A stretch of DNA of 64,000 bases from the NCBI GenBank assembly GCA_022823725.1, contig JAJEHL010000017.1, forward strand, positions 124,001 to 188,000, given 5' to 3'. Of this stretch, positions 18,575-26,076 are shown piece by piece. The position numbers and the translations under genes are program-made. The notes under the pieces are model-generated. The model searched no databases, had not been told where the DNA came from, and saw only the letters and a list, made by a program, of their open reading frames with translations. How positions within the stretch are numbered: position 1 is the stretch's first letter; each line of letters opens with the position of its first letter. The DNA comes from Candidatus Latescibacterota bacterium (lineage in GTDB: Bacteria > Latescibacterota > UBA2968).

Positions 18575-19282
18575 ATGCCCTCACTCACCCTGCGACAAAT
18601 TCAGCTCTTCCGAAACAACGGTTTTCTCTGTTTTCCAGACCGTCTGCCAGAAGAAATGGTTGAAAACCTGAAGACCGCTATTATGGAAGATATTGACCGC
18701 GAAATCGAACCCATCGTACGCAATAAAAATGGCCATGCCGTGCGTATCTCTGCCCTCATAGACCGCGCGCCGATCTTCCGAGAAGCAGTCACGCATCCAT
18801 ACGCACTCGACCCACTCGAATCGCTTCTGGGACCCAATATCGAAATCCTCACCAATCGCCACAACCACGCCACCTTACGCACGGCAGAGGACAACAAAGG
18901 CGCGTATCTTCATCGCGATGTCAGGCAGTGGACGCGCAACATCTACACCATCATCTTTTACCTCGAAGAAACCACCCTCGAAAATGGATGCACCCGCATT
19001 GTACCCGGATCGCATCACTTCCCCGGCGTCTCCACATCTATTCACGATGCAGACTGGGCAAGCGATGTCCTCGGTCAAGCACTCCCCGTACCCATGCCCG
19101 CAGGTGGGATGCTCGCAATCGACAGCATGGTCGTCCACGGCGCAGGCGAAAACCATACCGACGACACGCGCATGAGCATGACAGTTGGCTATCACAGCGT
19201 CGATGAACTCATGGACATTCCCAACCCCAAACGCCTGCTCGTGCGAGGAGAAGGACTCTATAACGGGAATGATCAAACGTAG
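18575..19282 (+). CDS. Phytanoyl-CoA dioxygenase (PhyH)-family oxygenase
   Basis: 235 residues. It has a complete Fe(II)/2-oxoglutarate facial triad: H113-R-D115 (YLHRDVRQW), the distal His in MVVHGAGENH, and Arg in TRMSMTVGYH for 2-oxoglutarate. The core strand NGCTRIVPGSH and the segment GPNIEILTNRHNH match the upstream paralogue closely, so the pair arose by duplication. It starts 4 bases after the previous stop, clearly one operon. Phytanoyl-CoA itself is unlikely to be the substrate; such bacterial proteins hydroxylate varied small molecules. The neighbouring sulfatase suggests catabolism of sulfated or organic substrates, but this is inference. Confidence 0.9.
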   Translation: MPSLTLRQIQLFRNNGFLCFPDRLPEEMVENLKTAIMEDIDREIEPIVRNKNGHAVRISALIDRAPIFREAVTHPYALDPLESLLGPNIEILTNRHNHATLRTAEDNKGAYLHRDVRQWTRNIYTIIFYLEETTLENGCTRIVPGSHHFPGVSTSIHDADWASDVLGQALPVPMPAGGMLAIDSMVVHGAGENHTDDTRMSMTVGYHSVDELMDIPNPKRLLVRGEGLYNGNDQT

Positions 19283-19385
19283 GACTGAAATTGATCAGTC
19301 TGGAACGCGCGAGGCCATTTTCTGGTCTAAGAATACGAGACCGGGGATCGCTTCTACATGGATGCAGGTGTATCAATTCTCAATG

Positions 19386-19409
19386 AACTGGTCTGGACTG
19401 CGACCAGTT
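19386..19409 (+). repeat. Inverted repeat upstream of the sulfatase start
   Basis: AACTGGTC (19386-19393) and GACCAGTT (19402-19409), perfect 8-bp arms around an 8-base loop. No T-run follows, so it is a weak terminator candidate; it may be an operator or an mRNA hairpin 20 bases before the ATG at 19430. Confidence 0.5.
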
Positions 19410-19429
19410 GTACAACGCTTCTTAATTTT

Positions 19430-20893
19430 ATGACTCCCAACATCATCATCATCATCTCCGACCAGCACAACCCCCATGCAATGGGATGTGCGGGAAATTC
19501 CATTGTACAAACGCCCAATCTGGACGCGCTTGCGCGTCGCGGAACCCGGTTTCGCAATGCGTATTGCCCCTATCCCCTCTGCGCGCCTTCGCGGTCGGGT
19601 TTTATGTCCGCACAGTACCCCAGCGATGTGGGCGTCTATGACAACAGCGGCGGCCTGACATTTGACACCCCCACATTTGCCCATGCTTATGGCGCGGCGG
19701 GATACGAAGCCGTGCTATGCGGCCGCATGCACTTTAGAAACCCCGACCAATTCCACGGCTTTGAAAAACGCATCCACGCCGACTGCGGCGGACTATCCGC
19801 AGAAATTCTCGGCTCTGGATACCACCGCACAACGGGACAGACCAAATACGGCGTCCAGGTATCCGGCTATGGCGAAACGGGCTATCGCTACTTTGACAAA
19901 TCCGTCACCGAAACAGCCTGCAAATTTATCGCCGATCGACAAAACAGCGACAGACCTTATGCCCTCGTCGTCGGCTACATCAACCCGCACAACCCCCTGA
20001 TCTGCGGCAGAGAAGACTTTGAGTATTACATGGCGCAAATCCCACCGCTCGAACCCGAATCACCCGAATACTTAGACGCCCTGCATCCGGCCCTGAAAAA
20101 ATGGCGCGAGCGACGCGGCGTTGACGACATCACCCCAGAACAGAATCGTCGCGGATTAGCCGCCTATTACGGCCTGACGACCGAACTCGACCGATACATC
20201 GGTCAGATTATCCAAACCGTACAATCCTCCTCTGATGCGGACAACACCGTCATCATCTACACCTCGGACCACGGCGACATGGCCCATGAACATGGCATGT
20301 GGTGGAAAAGCAGTTTTTACGAAGGCTCTGTGGGCATTCCCATGATCTGCTCATGGCCGAACCATATTCACGAAAACCGCACAGAAGATGCCATCGTCAG
20401 CCTCATCGACGTAGGCCCCACGGCTCTGGACATTGCGGGCGCAGACCCCATGCCCGATGTATCGGGCAAAAGTTTCGCCTCATTCCTCCAGGGTACCCCA
20501 CCACCGGACTGGCCCAATGAAATCTTTGCAGAATACATCGGCTTGCTCGGCGACCAGCCCGCGTGCATGCTCCGTACGGGACCGTGGAAATTGAACTATT
20601 ACTCCGAATTTGACTCCTGCCAATTGTTCAATATTGACGAAGACCCCGAAGAACGCCGCGACCTGTCCAATGATCCCCGGTATCAGGACGTGATCCAATC
20701 GGGCCTTGAAAAAATTTCTGCACGCTGGTCTGCCGATGATATCTTGCAGCAAGCCGAACGACAAACGCGCGCCAGAGCACTCATCGCGCGCTGTGGACAC
20801 AGCCATATCCCCCACGCCATCCCCCCATTCGCACCAGACATTGACGAAGTAAACGAATTTGACTTCTCACAATTGCCCGAAGACCCGAGATAG
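19430..20893 (+). CDS. Sulfatase, Cys-type (formylglycine-dependent)
   Basis: 487 residues from ATG 19430; the protein family begins at this point (MTPNIIIIISDQH), so the in-frame ATG at 19358 is not favoured. No ribosome site is clear for either. D11-Q12 of SDQH help bind calcium. C51 in CAPSR is the Cys that a formylglycine-generating enzyme would oxidise; none is encoded here. Later blocks are TVIIYTSDHGDMAHEHGMWWK (metal ligands Asp/His) and CSWPNHI. No signal peptide is visible, so action is probably cytoplasmic on an imported sulfate ester. It lies 147 bases after the PhyH pair, in the same direction. Confidence 0.92.
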   Translation: MTPNIIIIISDQHNPHAMGCAGNSIVQTPNLDALARRGTRFRNAYCPYPLCAPSRSGFMSAQYPSDVGVYDNSGGLTFDTPTFAHAYGAAGYEAVLCGRMHFRNPDQFHGFEKRIHADCGGLSAEILGSGYHRTTGQTKYGVQVSGYGETGYRYFDKSVTETACKFIADRQNSDRPYALVVGYINPHNPLICGREDFEYYMAQIPPLEPESPEYLDALHPALKKWRERRGVDDITPEQNRRGLAAYYGLTTELDRYIGQIIQTVQSSSDADNTVIIYTSDHGDMAHEHGMWWKSSFYEGSVGIPMICSWPNHIHENRTEDAIVSLIDVGPTALDIAGADPMPDVSGKSFASFLQGTPPPDWPNEIFAEYIGLLGDQPACMLRTGPWKLNYYSEFDSCQLFNIDEDPEERRDLSNDPRYQDVIQSGLEKISARWSADDILQQAERQTRARALIARCGHSHIPHAIPPFAPDIDEVNEFDFSQLPEDPR

Positions 20894-20895
20894 TA

Positions 20896-20923
20896 TTGCA
20901 CAAAACTGATATTGACGTATCTT
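20896..20923 (+). promoter_or_regulatory. Putative promoter of the lipoprotein-DUF350 unit
   Basis: TTGCAC (20896-20901), 16-base spacer, TATCTT (20918-20923). It is about 42 bases upstream of the lipoprotein ATG. The match is weak but fits the local -10 pattern. Confidence 0.3.
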
Positions 20924-20964
20924 AAGAAGACTCTCTTCAAATCCACCCATATCTGGAGGAGACT

Positions 20965-21696
20965 ATGACACGAGAACGATTGCCGATCTTGCTAATCGGC
21001 CTATTGTTATTGGCTGGGTGCGGCGGCGAACGCGATCCCGTAGTCGAAATGCAAAAATCGCTGGCCTCGGCACCGGCATATATGATTGTACTGGATGATA
21101 TGCGCGAAGAAGGCACTTTTTTCACCACGTATTATCACCGGTATCTAATAACACAGGGCAAAAAAAAGGTACAATCGGACTGGATAGAAGTATCGGAATC
21201 CATCTATCGAAAATACGAACCATTTTTGGGAATGGCGCTGGTAGCCAAATCTGAGCAAGATGGCGTCAACAACACGCCACATCCGCCCGGATACCACTAT
21301 GTGGGCAATCCGAGCTACGGACAATGGACGAATCGTGGAGGCACGTCGTTCTGGGAATTTTACGGTCAATACGCGATGATGAGTCATTTGCTCGGTTGGG
21401 GCGGCGGATTTGGCATGAGTCGCTACGACTACGACGACTATCGGTCTTATCGCCGAGATCAACGTCCGTATTACGGGCGCAATCGGGAGTATGGCACGCA
21501 GGGATCTGTCACGCAAAAACAAAAACCAACGACATTCCAGCGGCGCCAGGCAAACATAGCGCAAAAGAGACAATCGTTCGGACAAAAAGTGCAAAGTCGC
21601 ACGAGCCAGAGTCGGACTGGATTCGGAAGTTCGCGTTCAACGAGCCGCAGCCGATCTGGATTTGGCAGCCGCAGTTTTGGAGGGTTTGGAAAATGA
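20965..21696 (+). CDS. Lipoprotein with Ser/Arg/Gly-rich tail (YgiB/YjfM-like position)
   Basis: 243 residues with a GGAGGAG ribosome site. The lipobox LLAGC places Cys at about 18. The middle has a Trp/Phe/Met/Gly-rich stretch (SFWEFYGQYAMMSHLLGWGG, about 131-150). A Tyr/Arg-rich segment follows, then a low-complexity tail of SRSGFGSRSFGG type. This layout recalls the DUF1190 lipoproteins YgiB/YjfM of E. coli, which have a SFW...MM..GGG stretch and a tail ending SSRSMGG; the comparison is from memory. It overlaps the DUF350 gene by ATGA, and YjfM is likewise encoded beside a DUF350 protein. Function is unknown. Confidence 0.7.
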   Translation: MTRERLPILLIGLLLLAGCGGERDPVVEMQKSLASAPAYMIVLDDMREEGTFFTTYYHRYLITQGKKKVQSDWIEVSESIYRKYEPFLGMALVAKSEQDGVNNTPHPPGYHYVGNPSYGQWTNRGGTSFWEFYGQYAMMSHLLGWGGGFGMSRYDYDDYRSYRRDQRPYYGRNREYGTQGSVTQKQKPTTFQRRQANIAQKRQSFGQKVQSRTSQSRTGFGSSRSTSRSRSGFGSRSFGGFGK

Positions 21697-22538
21697 TTGG
21701 ACAAGATTTGATTGCAACGGGTATTTATCTCATCAGCGCGTTTATATTGTTCTGGCTCGGCAAATTGATCAAGGATTTGACGACAACGAGTTATAGCATG
21801 CGGGAAGAACTGGTCGAAAAAGACAACACTGCACTGGGTGTAGCCATGGCGGGATATTATTTTGGATTGATATTGGCCATTGGCGGCACCCTATCCGGAC
21901 CATCTCAGGGATTGGAAAACGATTTGATCGACATCGGCATATACGGATTGCTGGCGATCATCTTGCTAAATCTATCGCGTCTGGTAAACGACGGATTGAT
22001 CTTACACGGATTCAAAGTTCGGGATGAATTGATCGACGATCAAAACGCGGGCACGGGTGTTGTGGTTGCCGCGTCATATATCGCAACGGGATTGGTAATT
22101 TTTGGCGCCGTATCGGGTGAAATTGGCGGAATTGTGACAACAGTGATCTTCTGGGCATTGGGCCAGGCTGCTCTGGTATTGGCCGGGCTGATGTACGAAT
22201 GGATTACCCCGTATAGCATTCACGATGAAATTGAAAAAGACAACGTCGCCGCGGGCGTCGCATTTGCGGGTGCACTGATCGGCATTGGCGTCATCGTGTT
22301 TCACGCTTCGGCGGGCAATTTTATTTCCTGGACTATAAATTTGCAGGACTTTGCAATCGAAGTCGTCGCGGGATTGATCTTGCTACCCATCGCCCGTTTC
22401 ATCTCCGATGTGATCCTCTTGCCCGGACAAAAACTAACTGATGAAATCGCCAATCAAGAACACCCCAATCTGGCCGCAGGCTTCATCGAAGCCACGTCTT
22501 ACGTAGGCGCATCATTCCTGATTGTATGGAGTTTGTAA
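21693..22538 (+). CDS. DUF350-family membrane protein, two tandem copies
   Basis: 281 residues from ATG 21693, which overlaps the lipoprotein stop (ATGA) and has GGAGGG upstream. About eight hydrophobic segments form four similar half-units. Each carries a short loop motif of the form R/H/T-D/E-E-L/I...N-x-A-x-G, at residues 37-49, 110-122, 177-188 and 249-263. DUF350 proteins such as YjfL have about 130 residues and two such half-units, so this is a double-length version. Function is unknown; the family travels with PspA-like proteins. A terminator follows, then the aminopropyltransferase gene. Confidence 0.85.
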   Translation: MIGQDLIATGIYLISAFILFWLGKLIKDLTTTSYSMREELVEKDNTALGVAMAGYYFGLILAIGGTLSGPSQGLENDLIDIGIYGLLAIILLNLSRLVNDGLILHGFKVRDELIDDQNAGTGVVVAASYIATGLVIFGAVSGEIGGIVTTVIFWALGQAALVLAGLMYEWITPYSIHDEIEKDNVAAGVAFAGALIGIGVIVFHASAGNFISWTINLQDFAIEVVAGLILLPIARFISDVILLPGQKLTDEIANQEHPNLAAGFIEATSYVGASFLIVWSL

Positions 22539-22563
22539 AAAAGGAAATTGTATTAAATCTCTC

Positions 22564-22605
22564 CAACTCGGCGGGATAGAACACCTGCCGAGTTGTTTAT
22601 TTTTT
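22564..22605 (+). terminator. Terminator-like hairpin abutting the aminopropyltransferase start
   Basis: Perfect 9-bp stem CAACTCGGC (22564-22572) / GCCGAGTTG (22587-22595), 14-base loop, then TTTATTTTTT ending one base before the ATG at 22606. It may terminate the DUF350 transcript, attenuate the next gene, or both. Confidence 0.75.
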
Positions 22606-24141
22606 ATGCGACAAAGCTACCTCTTAAAAGCCTGTGTATTCGCCACGGGATGTGCTGGCATTGTAGCGGAATTTACGCTATCGACACTGGCGAGCTATCT
22701 ATTGGGCAATACGACATTGCAGTGGGCTGTGCTCATGTCGTTAATGTTATTTGCCATGGGCCTGGGCAGCCGATGGAGCCGACTGTTGACAGACCGGTTG
22801 CTGGATCGCTTTATCGCAATCGAATTTTATCTCTCGGCTCTGTGCGCCACCTGTGCGGTTGTAGCGTACTTTGGATCGGCACTGGTGTTATCGGCAGGTG
22901 TTTTCATCTATAGCTATGCCTTTGCCATCGGCGTGCTAATCGGCATGGAAATTCCGCTGGTGGCGCGCATGAACGAAGCGTACCAGGATTTGAGCACCAA
23001 CATCGCATCAGTCATGGAAAAAGACTATTTTGGCGCATTGATCGGCGGACTATTGTTCGCCTTTTTTTTGTTACCAGAACTGGGCCTGACGTACACACCA
23101 CTCGCGTTGGCCGCGATTAACTTTATCGTAGCATCGGTATTACTGTGGCAATATCGACACTTACTGGCGCGTCGCTGGCTGCTATTGACGGCATTCTGGA
23201 TTCTGGGCACAGGCCTTCTGGTACTGGGACTTTATATCCGTCCCATTGTAATATGGGGCGAGCAAAGTCGGTATCTCGACCGCGTGGTCTATCAAGATCA
23301 GACCGCCTATCAACGCATTGTCATAACAGAATGGAAGGGTTACCACTGGCTGCACTTAAATGGCAACGTGCAATTCAGCACATACGACGAAGAACGCTAT
23401 CACGAATCGCTGGTGCATCCGGCCATGAAACTATCCGGATCGCGGAACAACGTACTCATTTTAGGCGGAGGGGATGGACTGGCTGTGCGCGAAGTCGTAA
23501 AATACGCAGATGTGAAAGCGATCACCCTCGTAGATTTAGACAAAACGATAATCGATCTGGCGCGCACACACCCGGTTTTTGTAGAAGCGAATGCGCGGGC
23601 ACTGGACGACCCGCGTGTAAATGTGATAATCGGCGATGCGGGCGCATTTCTGGCGCATTCAGAAGCATTGTACAATATCATCATCATCGACTTGCCCGAC
23701 CCCAAAGGACCAGACCTCGCCAGATTGTATTCACGGGAATTTTATCGCCTGTGTGCGCGCCACTTAACACCCGATGGCGTACTGGTAACCCAAGCGTCGA
23801 GTCCGCTCAACGCGCGCCTTGCTTTTCTATGCATTGAGCGCACGATGACAGGCGCTGGTTTTTCCACCATACCCTATCACACCTATATACCGACAATGGG
23901 AGATTGGGGATGGGTATTGGGAATGAAAGCCGAAGAAATGAGCGAAGAGAATCTCATTCGCCGGACGCGACAACTCACCTTTGAGAATATAGAAACGCAG
24001 TTCTTGAATGCAGAAGCAATGCGGGGGATGTTGCACTTCTGGAAGGGCATGTTCGATGAAAAACATGCGATTGAGGTGAGTACAGAAATGGAACCGACCG
24101 TGGATCGATACTATCGAAAATCAGAGTGGGGATTTGAGTAA
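22606..24141 (+). CDS. Membrane-anchored spermidine synthase-like aminopropyltransferase
   Basis: 511 residues from ATG 22606, where the family's first helix begins; no ribosome site is visible. Residues 1-215 hold about seven membrane helices (YLLGNTTLQWAVLMSLMLFAMGLGS and so on). The cytoplasmic SpeE-type domain follows: LNGNVQFSTYDEERYHE, the SAM-binding loop LILGGGDGLAVRE, DDPRVNVIIGDAGAF and the catalytic-loop motif DLPDP (DSTDP in classical SpeE). It should transfer aminopropyl from decarboxylated SAM to a diamine or related acceptor; the acceptor is unproven. Membrane-bound versions are found near PspA genes in other bacteria. It ends 5 bases from the convergent DUF4178 gene, with no terminator between. 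Confidence 0.88.
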   Translation: MRQSYLLKACVFATGCAGIVAEFTLSTLASYLLGNTTLQWAVLMSLMLFAMGLGSRWSRLLTDRLLDRFIAIEFYLSALCATCAVVAYFGSALVLSAGVFIYSYAFAIGVLIGMEIPLVARMNEAYQDLSTNIASVMEKDYFGALIGGLLFAFFLLPELGLTYTPLALAAINFIVASVLLWQYRHLLARRWLLLTAFWILGTGLLVLGLYIRPIVIWGEQSRYLDRVVYQDQTAYQRIVITEWKGYHWLHLNGNVQFSTYDEERYHESLVHPAMKLSGSRNNVLILGGGDGLAVREVVKYADVKAITLVDLDKTIIDLARTHPVFVEANARALDDPRVNVIIGDAGAFLAHSEALYNIIIIDLPDPKGPDLARLYSREFYRLCARHLTPDGVLVTQASSPLNARLAFLCIERTMTGAGFSTIPYHTYIPTMGDWGWVLGMKAEEMSEENLIRRTRQLTFENIETQFLNAEAMRGMLHFWKGMFDEKHAIEVSTEMEPTVDRYYRKSEWGFE

Positions 24142-24146
24142 AGGTA

Positions 24147-24692
24147 TTAATCTACTGGCAAAATATTGGTAAATTGATATTCTTCGACAATCTCACCCAC
24201 CGCGGCATCAAAAGCGTCTTCGTCCCATTGCTCGATAGATAGGGTGCGTTCCTCCGACTCATCGAGATAATTCCAGATGATAAACTTCTGTCCCTCGTCC
24301 CCGCCATCTTTGTAAAAAGATCCAACGGCTGACGATACGCCATAGAACACAATCCCATGGCATCTAACTTCATCTGGGGGATCATCATTGTCGTGGTCGC
24401 GCATATACCCACGGATATCGCCTTCAACATCGGAAAGGTGAATTTTGCGCGTCAGGGCCCAGGCAATACTATCGTCTTCTGACCGCTCGAGATATGCCAC
24501 ATCATCGCCGCAGGTGAGTTCCCACTCATCCACGCGATCACCCTCATAATCGTAATAATGCTGCGCTGTAACCTGCCATGTTTTGAGATCGTAGTCGAGC
24601 ACATAACCCGTCTTGAGATCGGACAGCGTAATACTGAGGGGATCGATAGCTTCGGGTTCTTCTTTCTTTTTTTTAAAAGGATTCCAATTCAT
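24147..24692 (-). CDS. DUF4178-family protein
   Basis: 181 residues from ATG 24692, chosen for its GGGAGAG ribosome site; a longer reading exists upstream. A basic-acidic opening (NPFKKKKEEPEAID) is followed by the DUF4178 pattern: SDLKTGYVLDYDLKTWQVTA, a Tyr/Asp-rich turn, DEWELTCGDDVAYLE and IAWALTRKI. The protein is acidic and soluble with predicted beta structure. DUF4178 proteins are common beside PspA, DUF350 and aminopropyltransferase genes, and this is the third gene of the reverse-strand unit YbjN-like/PspA/DUF4178. Molecular role is unknown. Confidence 0.8.
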   Translation of the reverse strand: MNWNPFKKKKEEPEAIDPLSITLSDLKTGYVLDYDLKTWQVTAQHYYDYEGDRVDEWELTCGDDVAYLERSEDDSIAWALTRKIHLSDVEGDIRGYMRDHDNDDPPDEVRCHGIVFYGVSSAVGSFYKDGGDEGQKFIIWNYLDESEERTLSIEQWDEDAFDAAVGEIVEEYQFTNILPVD

Positions 24693-24767
24693 TTTCTCTC
24701 CCTGCAACGCAGCGAGTAAAAAACTCATCTGGGTGCGCCAGCGCCTCACTCACAGGCACACCCAGCG

Positions 24768-25478
24768 TCAGTCTTTTGCATTCATCCCCATCTTTGCCTT
24801 GAGTTCGGCAAGGCGTTGATCTGTGCCACTCGATGAAGTACTCAGTGCTGCGTCAATTTCCTCATCAACGCTCTTGGATTCATCGGCCATTTCGCCATAC
24901 GCCTGCGAGAGCGATTCATCTTCTTCAACGCGTTCTTTCATGCGCTCGAGCATGGCGATCGTACCAGACGAATCGACTTTGGCGAGTTGCTTGTTGATTT
25001 TCTTCGTCGCAGCGGCTGTTTTTGCACGCGCACGCAGTGAAATGAGTTCATTTTCGTGTGTTGCAATGGTAGATTTGAGTTTCTCCACCTGACTTTGAAG
25101 CTTCGCGGCCATATCTTCCTGCATCTGGGCATCCTGCTCAAACTGAGAGATACGGTTGTCGGCCTCTGATTTGCGGCTGAGGGCTTCGGTAGCCAACCGA
25201 TCGGCTTCTCCAGCATCCAGATCGCCGCTTTGGGCTTTTTGGAGCAAAACCATGGCCTTCCGCTCCCAATCAGCAGATGCCTTCTTATTGTCTTCGGCTT
25301 GCTTTCGCAATCGAATGGCCTGCCCCTTGACCTCTGCCAGGCTGGTCATTGCGTTATTGAGGTCTTGTTTTAGATCGCGAATGCCCTGTTCGGTCATTTT
25401 TATTGGATCTTCAAACTTGTCAATAGCTGAATGGACTTCGGACTTGCCCACATTGAAGAGACGTTGAAAGATGCTCAT
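24768..25478 (-). CDS. pspA: PspA/IM30-family membrane-remodelling protein
   Basis: 236 residues with AAGGAG six bases before the ATG. The protein is almost wholly helical coiled coil, as in PspA, Vipp1/IM30 and E. coli YjfJ: MSIFQRLFNVGKSEVHSAID, then DPIKMTEQGIRDLKQDL, long heptad regions (about 25-150), and the Ala-rich RAKTAAATKKINKQL. A short C-terminal Ser/Thr/Gly linker and helix (RLAELKAKMG) follow. These proteins bind stressed inner membrane and assemble into ESCRT-III-like scaffolds. There is no PspF activator in the window. It sits between the YbjN-like and DUF4178 genes, all on the reverse strand. Confidence 0.93.
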   Translation of the reverse strand: MSIFQRLFNVGKSEVHSAIDKFEDPIKMTEQGIRDLKQDLNNAMTSLAEVKGQAIRLRKQAEDNKKASADWERKAMVLLQKAQSGDLDAGEADRLATEALSRKSEADNRISQFEQDAQMQEDMAAKLQSQVEKLKSTIATHENELISLRARAKTAAATKKINKQLAKVDSSGTIAMLERMKERVEEDESLSQAYGEMADESKSVDEEIDAALSTSSSGTDQRLAELKAKMGMNAKD

Positions 25479-25510
25479 AAAATACTCCTTTTGGGGAAAT
25501 GGTCAGTGGT

Positions 25511-25523
25511 CAACTGACTACTG
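25511..25523 (-). repeat. Copy 1 of a dispersed 13-base motif
   Basis: Reads CAGTAGTCAGTTG on the reverse strand and includes the stop codon of the YbjN-like gene. An exact copy lies on the forward strand at 33234-33246. Related CTGACTGCTGACCACTGA text occurs at 52660-52677. Confidence 0.6.
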
Positions 25524-25913
25524 ATGACTATATTCGAGTAATTCGGCGGCATTTTCGGCTAAGGCGAGTTCGAGCGCAGTAATCGAGCCTTCAAGCTCAG
25601 ATCGGTCGAGCGTATCCAGGCGCAGGGTATCGCGGAAAAGAACCGTGCCGGTTTCATCGTCCAGGGTAAACGCCCCGTGAACAAGTGTGCGATTCATTTC
25701 CAGCAACCTTTTGTACAGATCACCGGGGACATTGGGAATGGGCATAATAGCCTGCTCAATAATGAGGATGGGATCCTCGCAATCGACAATGAGATGATTG
25801 ATACCGCGATCTTCGTCACTCACCACAACGAGCTCTTCAGCGGTATCTTCCTCGTCAACCGCGAGATTCAGGTCTTGAAGATAAGATTTGACTGTATTGA
25901 AATATTCTGACAT
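25518..25913 (-). CDS. YbjN / secretion-chaperone-like small acidic protein
   Basis: 131 residues, ribosome site AGGAG seven bases upstream. It has an alpha/beta layout like the YbjN and CesT-type chaperone fold: an N-terminal helix (YFNTVKSYLQDL), a beta-rich stretch (EELVVVSDEDRGINHLIVDCEDPILIIEQ), then NVPGDLYKRLLEMNRTLVHGAFTLD and TVLFRDTLRLDTLD, ending in a long helix (ITALELALAENAAELLE). It takes the place of YjfI (DUF2170) in the E. coli yjf cluster. It probably helps handle PspA or a partner, but this is inference from position. The unit is divergent from recJ across a 163-base gap holding a palindrome. Confidence 0.7.
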   Translation of the reverse strand: MSEYFNTVKSYLQDLNLAVDEEDTAEELVVVSDEDRGINHLIVDCEDPILIIEQAIMPIPNVPGDLYKRLLEMNRTLVHGAFTLDDETGTVLFRDTLRLDTLDRSELEGSITALELALAENAAELLEYSHQ

Positions 25914-26015
25914 TTTAAACTCCTGAAAGCGGTTAGCGGAAGAGGCATAACTTGCCCTCCGTCCTGCCTATGAGATTCCCAAGCGAAATATTAGTTTCAA
26001 AAATTAACGTTCAAA

Positions 26016-26030
26016 TTGACTTCAAGTCAA
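26016..26030. promoter_or_regulatory. Palindromic operator candidate between the PspA unit and recJ
   Basis: TTGACTTCAAGTCAA, perfect 7-bp arms around a central C. On the reverse strand its TTGACT could serve as a -35, with GTTAAT (26008-26003) as -10 at 16 bases, driving the YbjN-PspA-DUF4178 unit. A -10 for recJ at the usual distance is not clear. Confidence 0.45.
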
Positions 26031-26076
26031 GTATAGATCACATATACTCACTCTGACCAACCACACTGGAGATTTT

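Noticed and set aside
21324-21692. Extension of the DUF350 frame upstream
   Set aside because: It is out of frame within the lipoprotein gene and does not resemble DUF350. The ATGA overlap at 21693 with GGAGGG is the better start.
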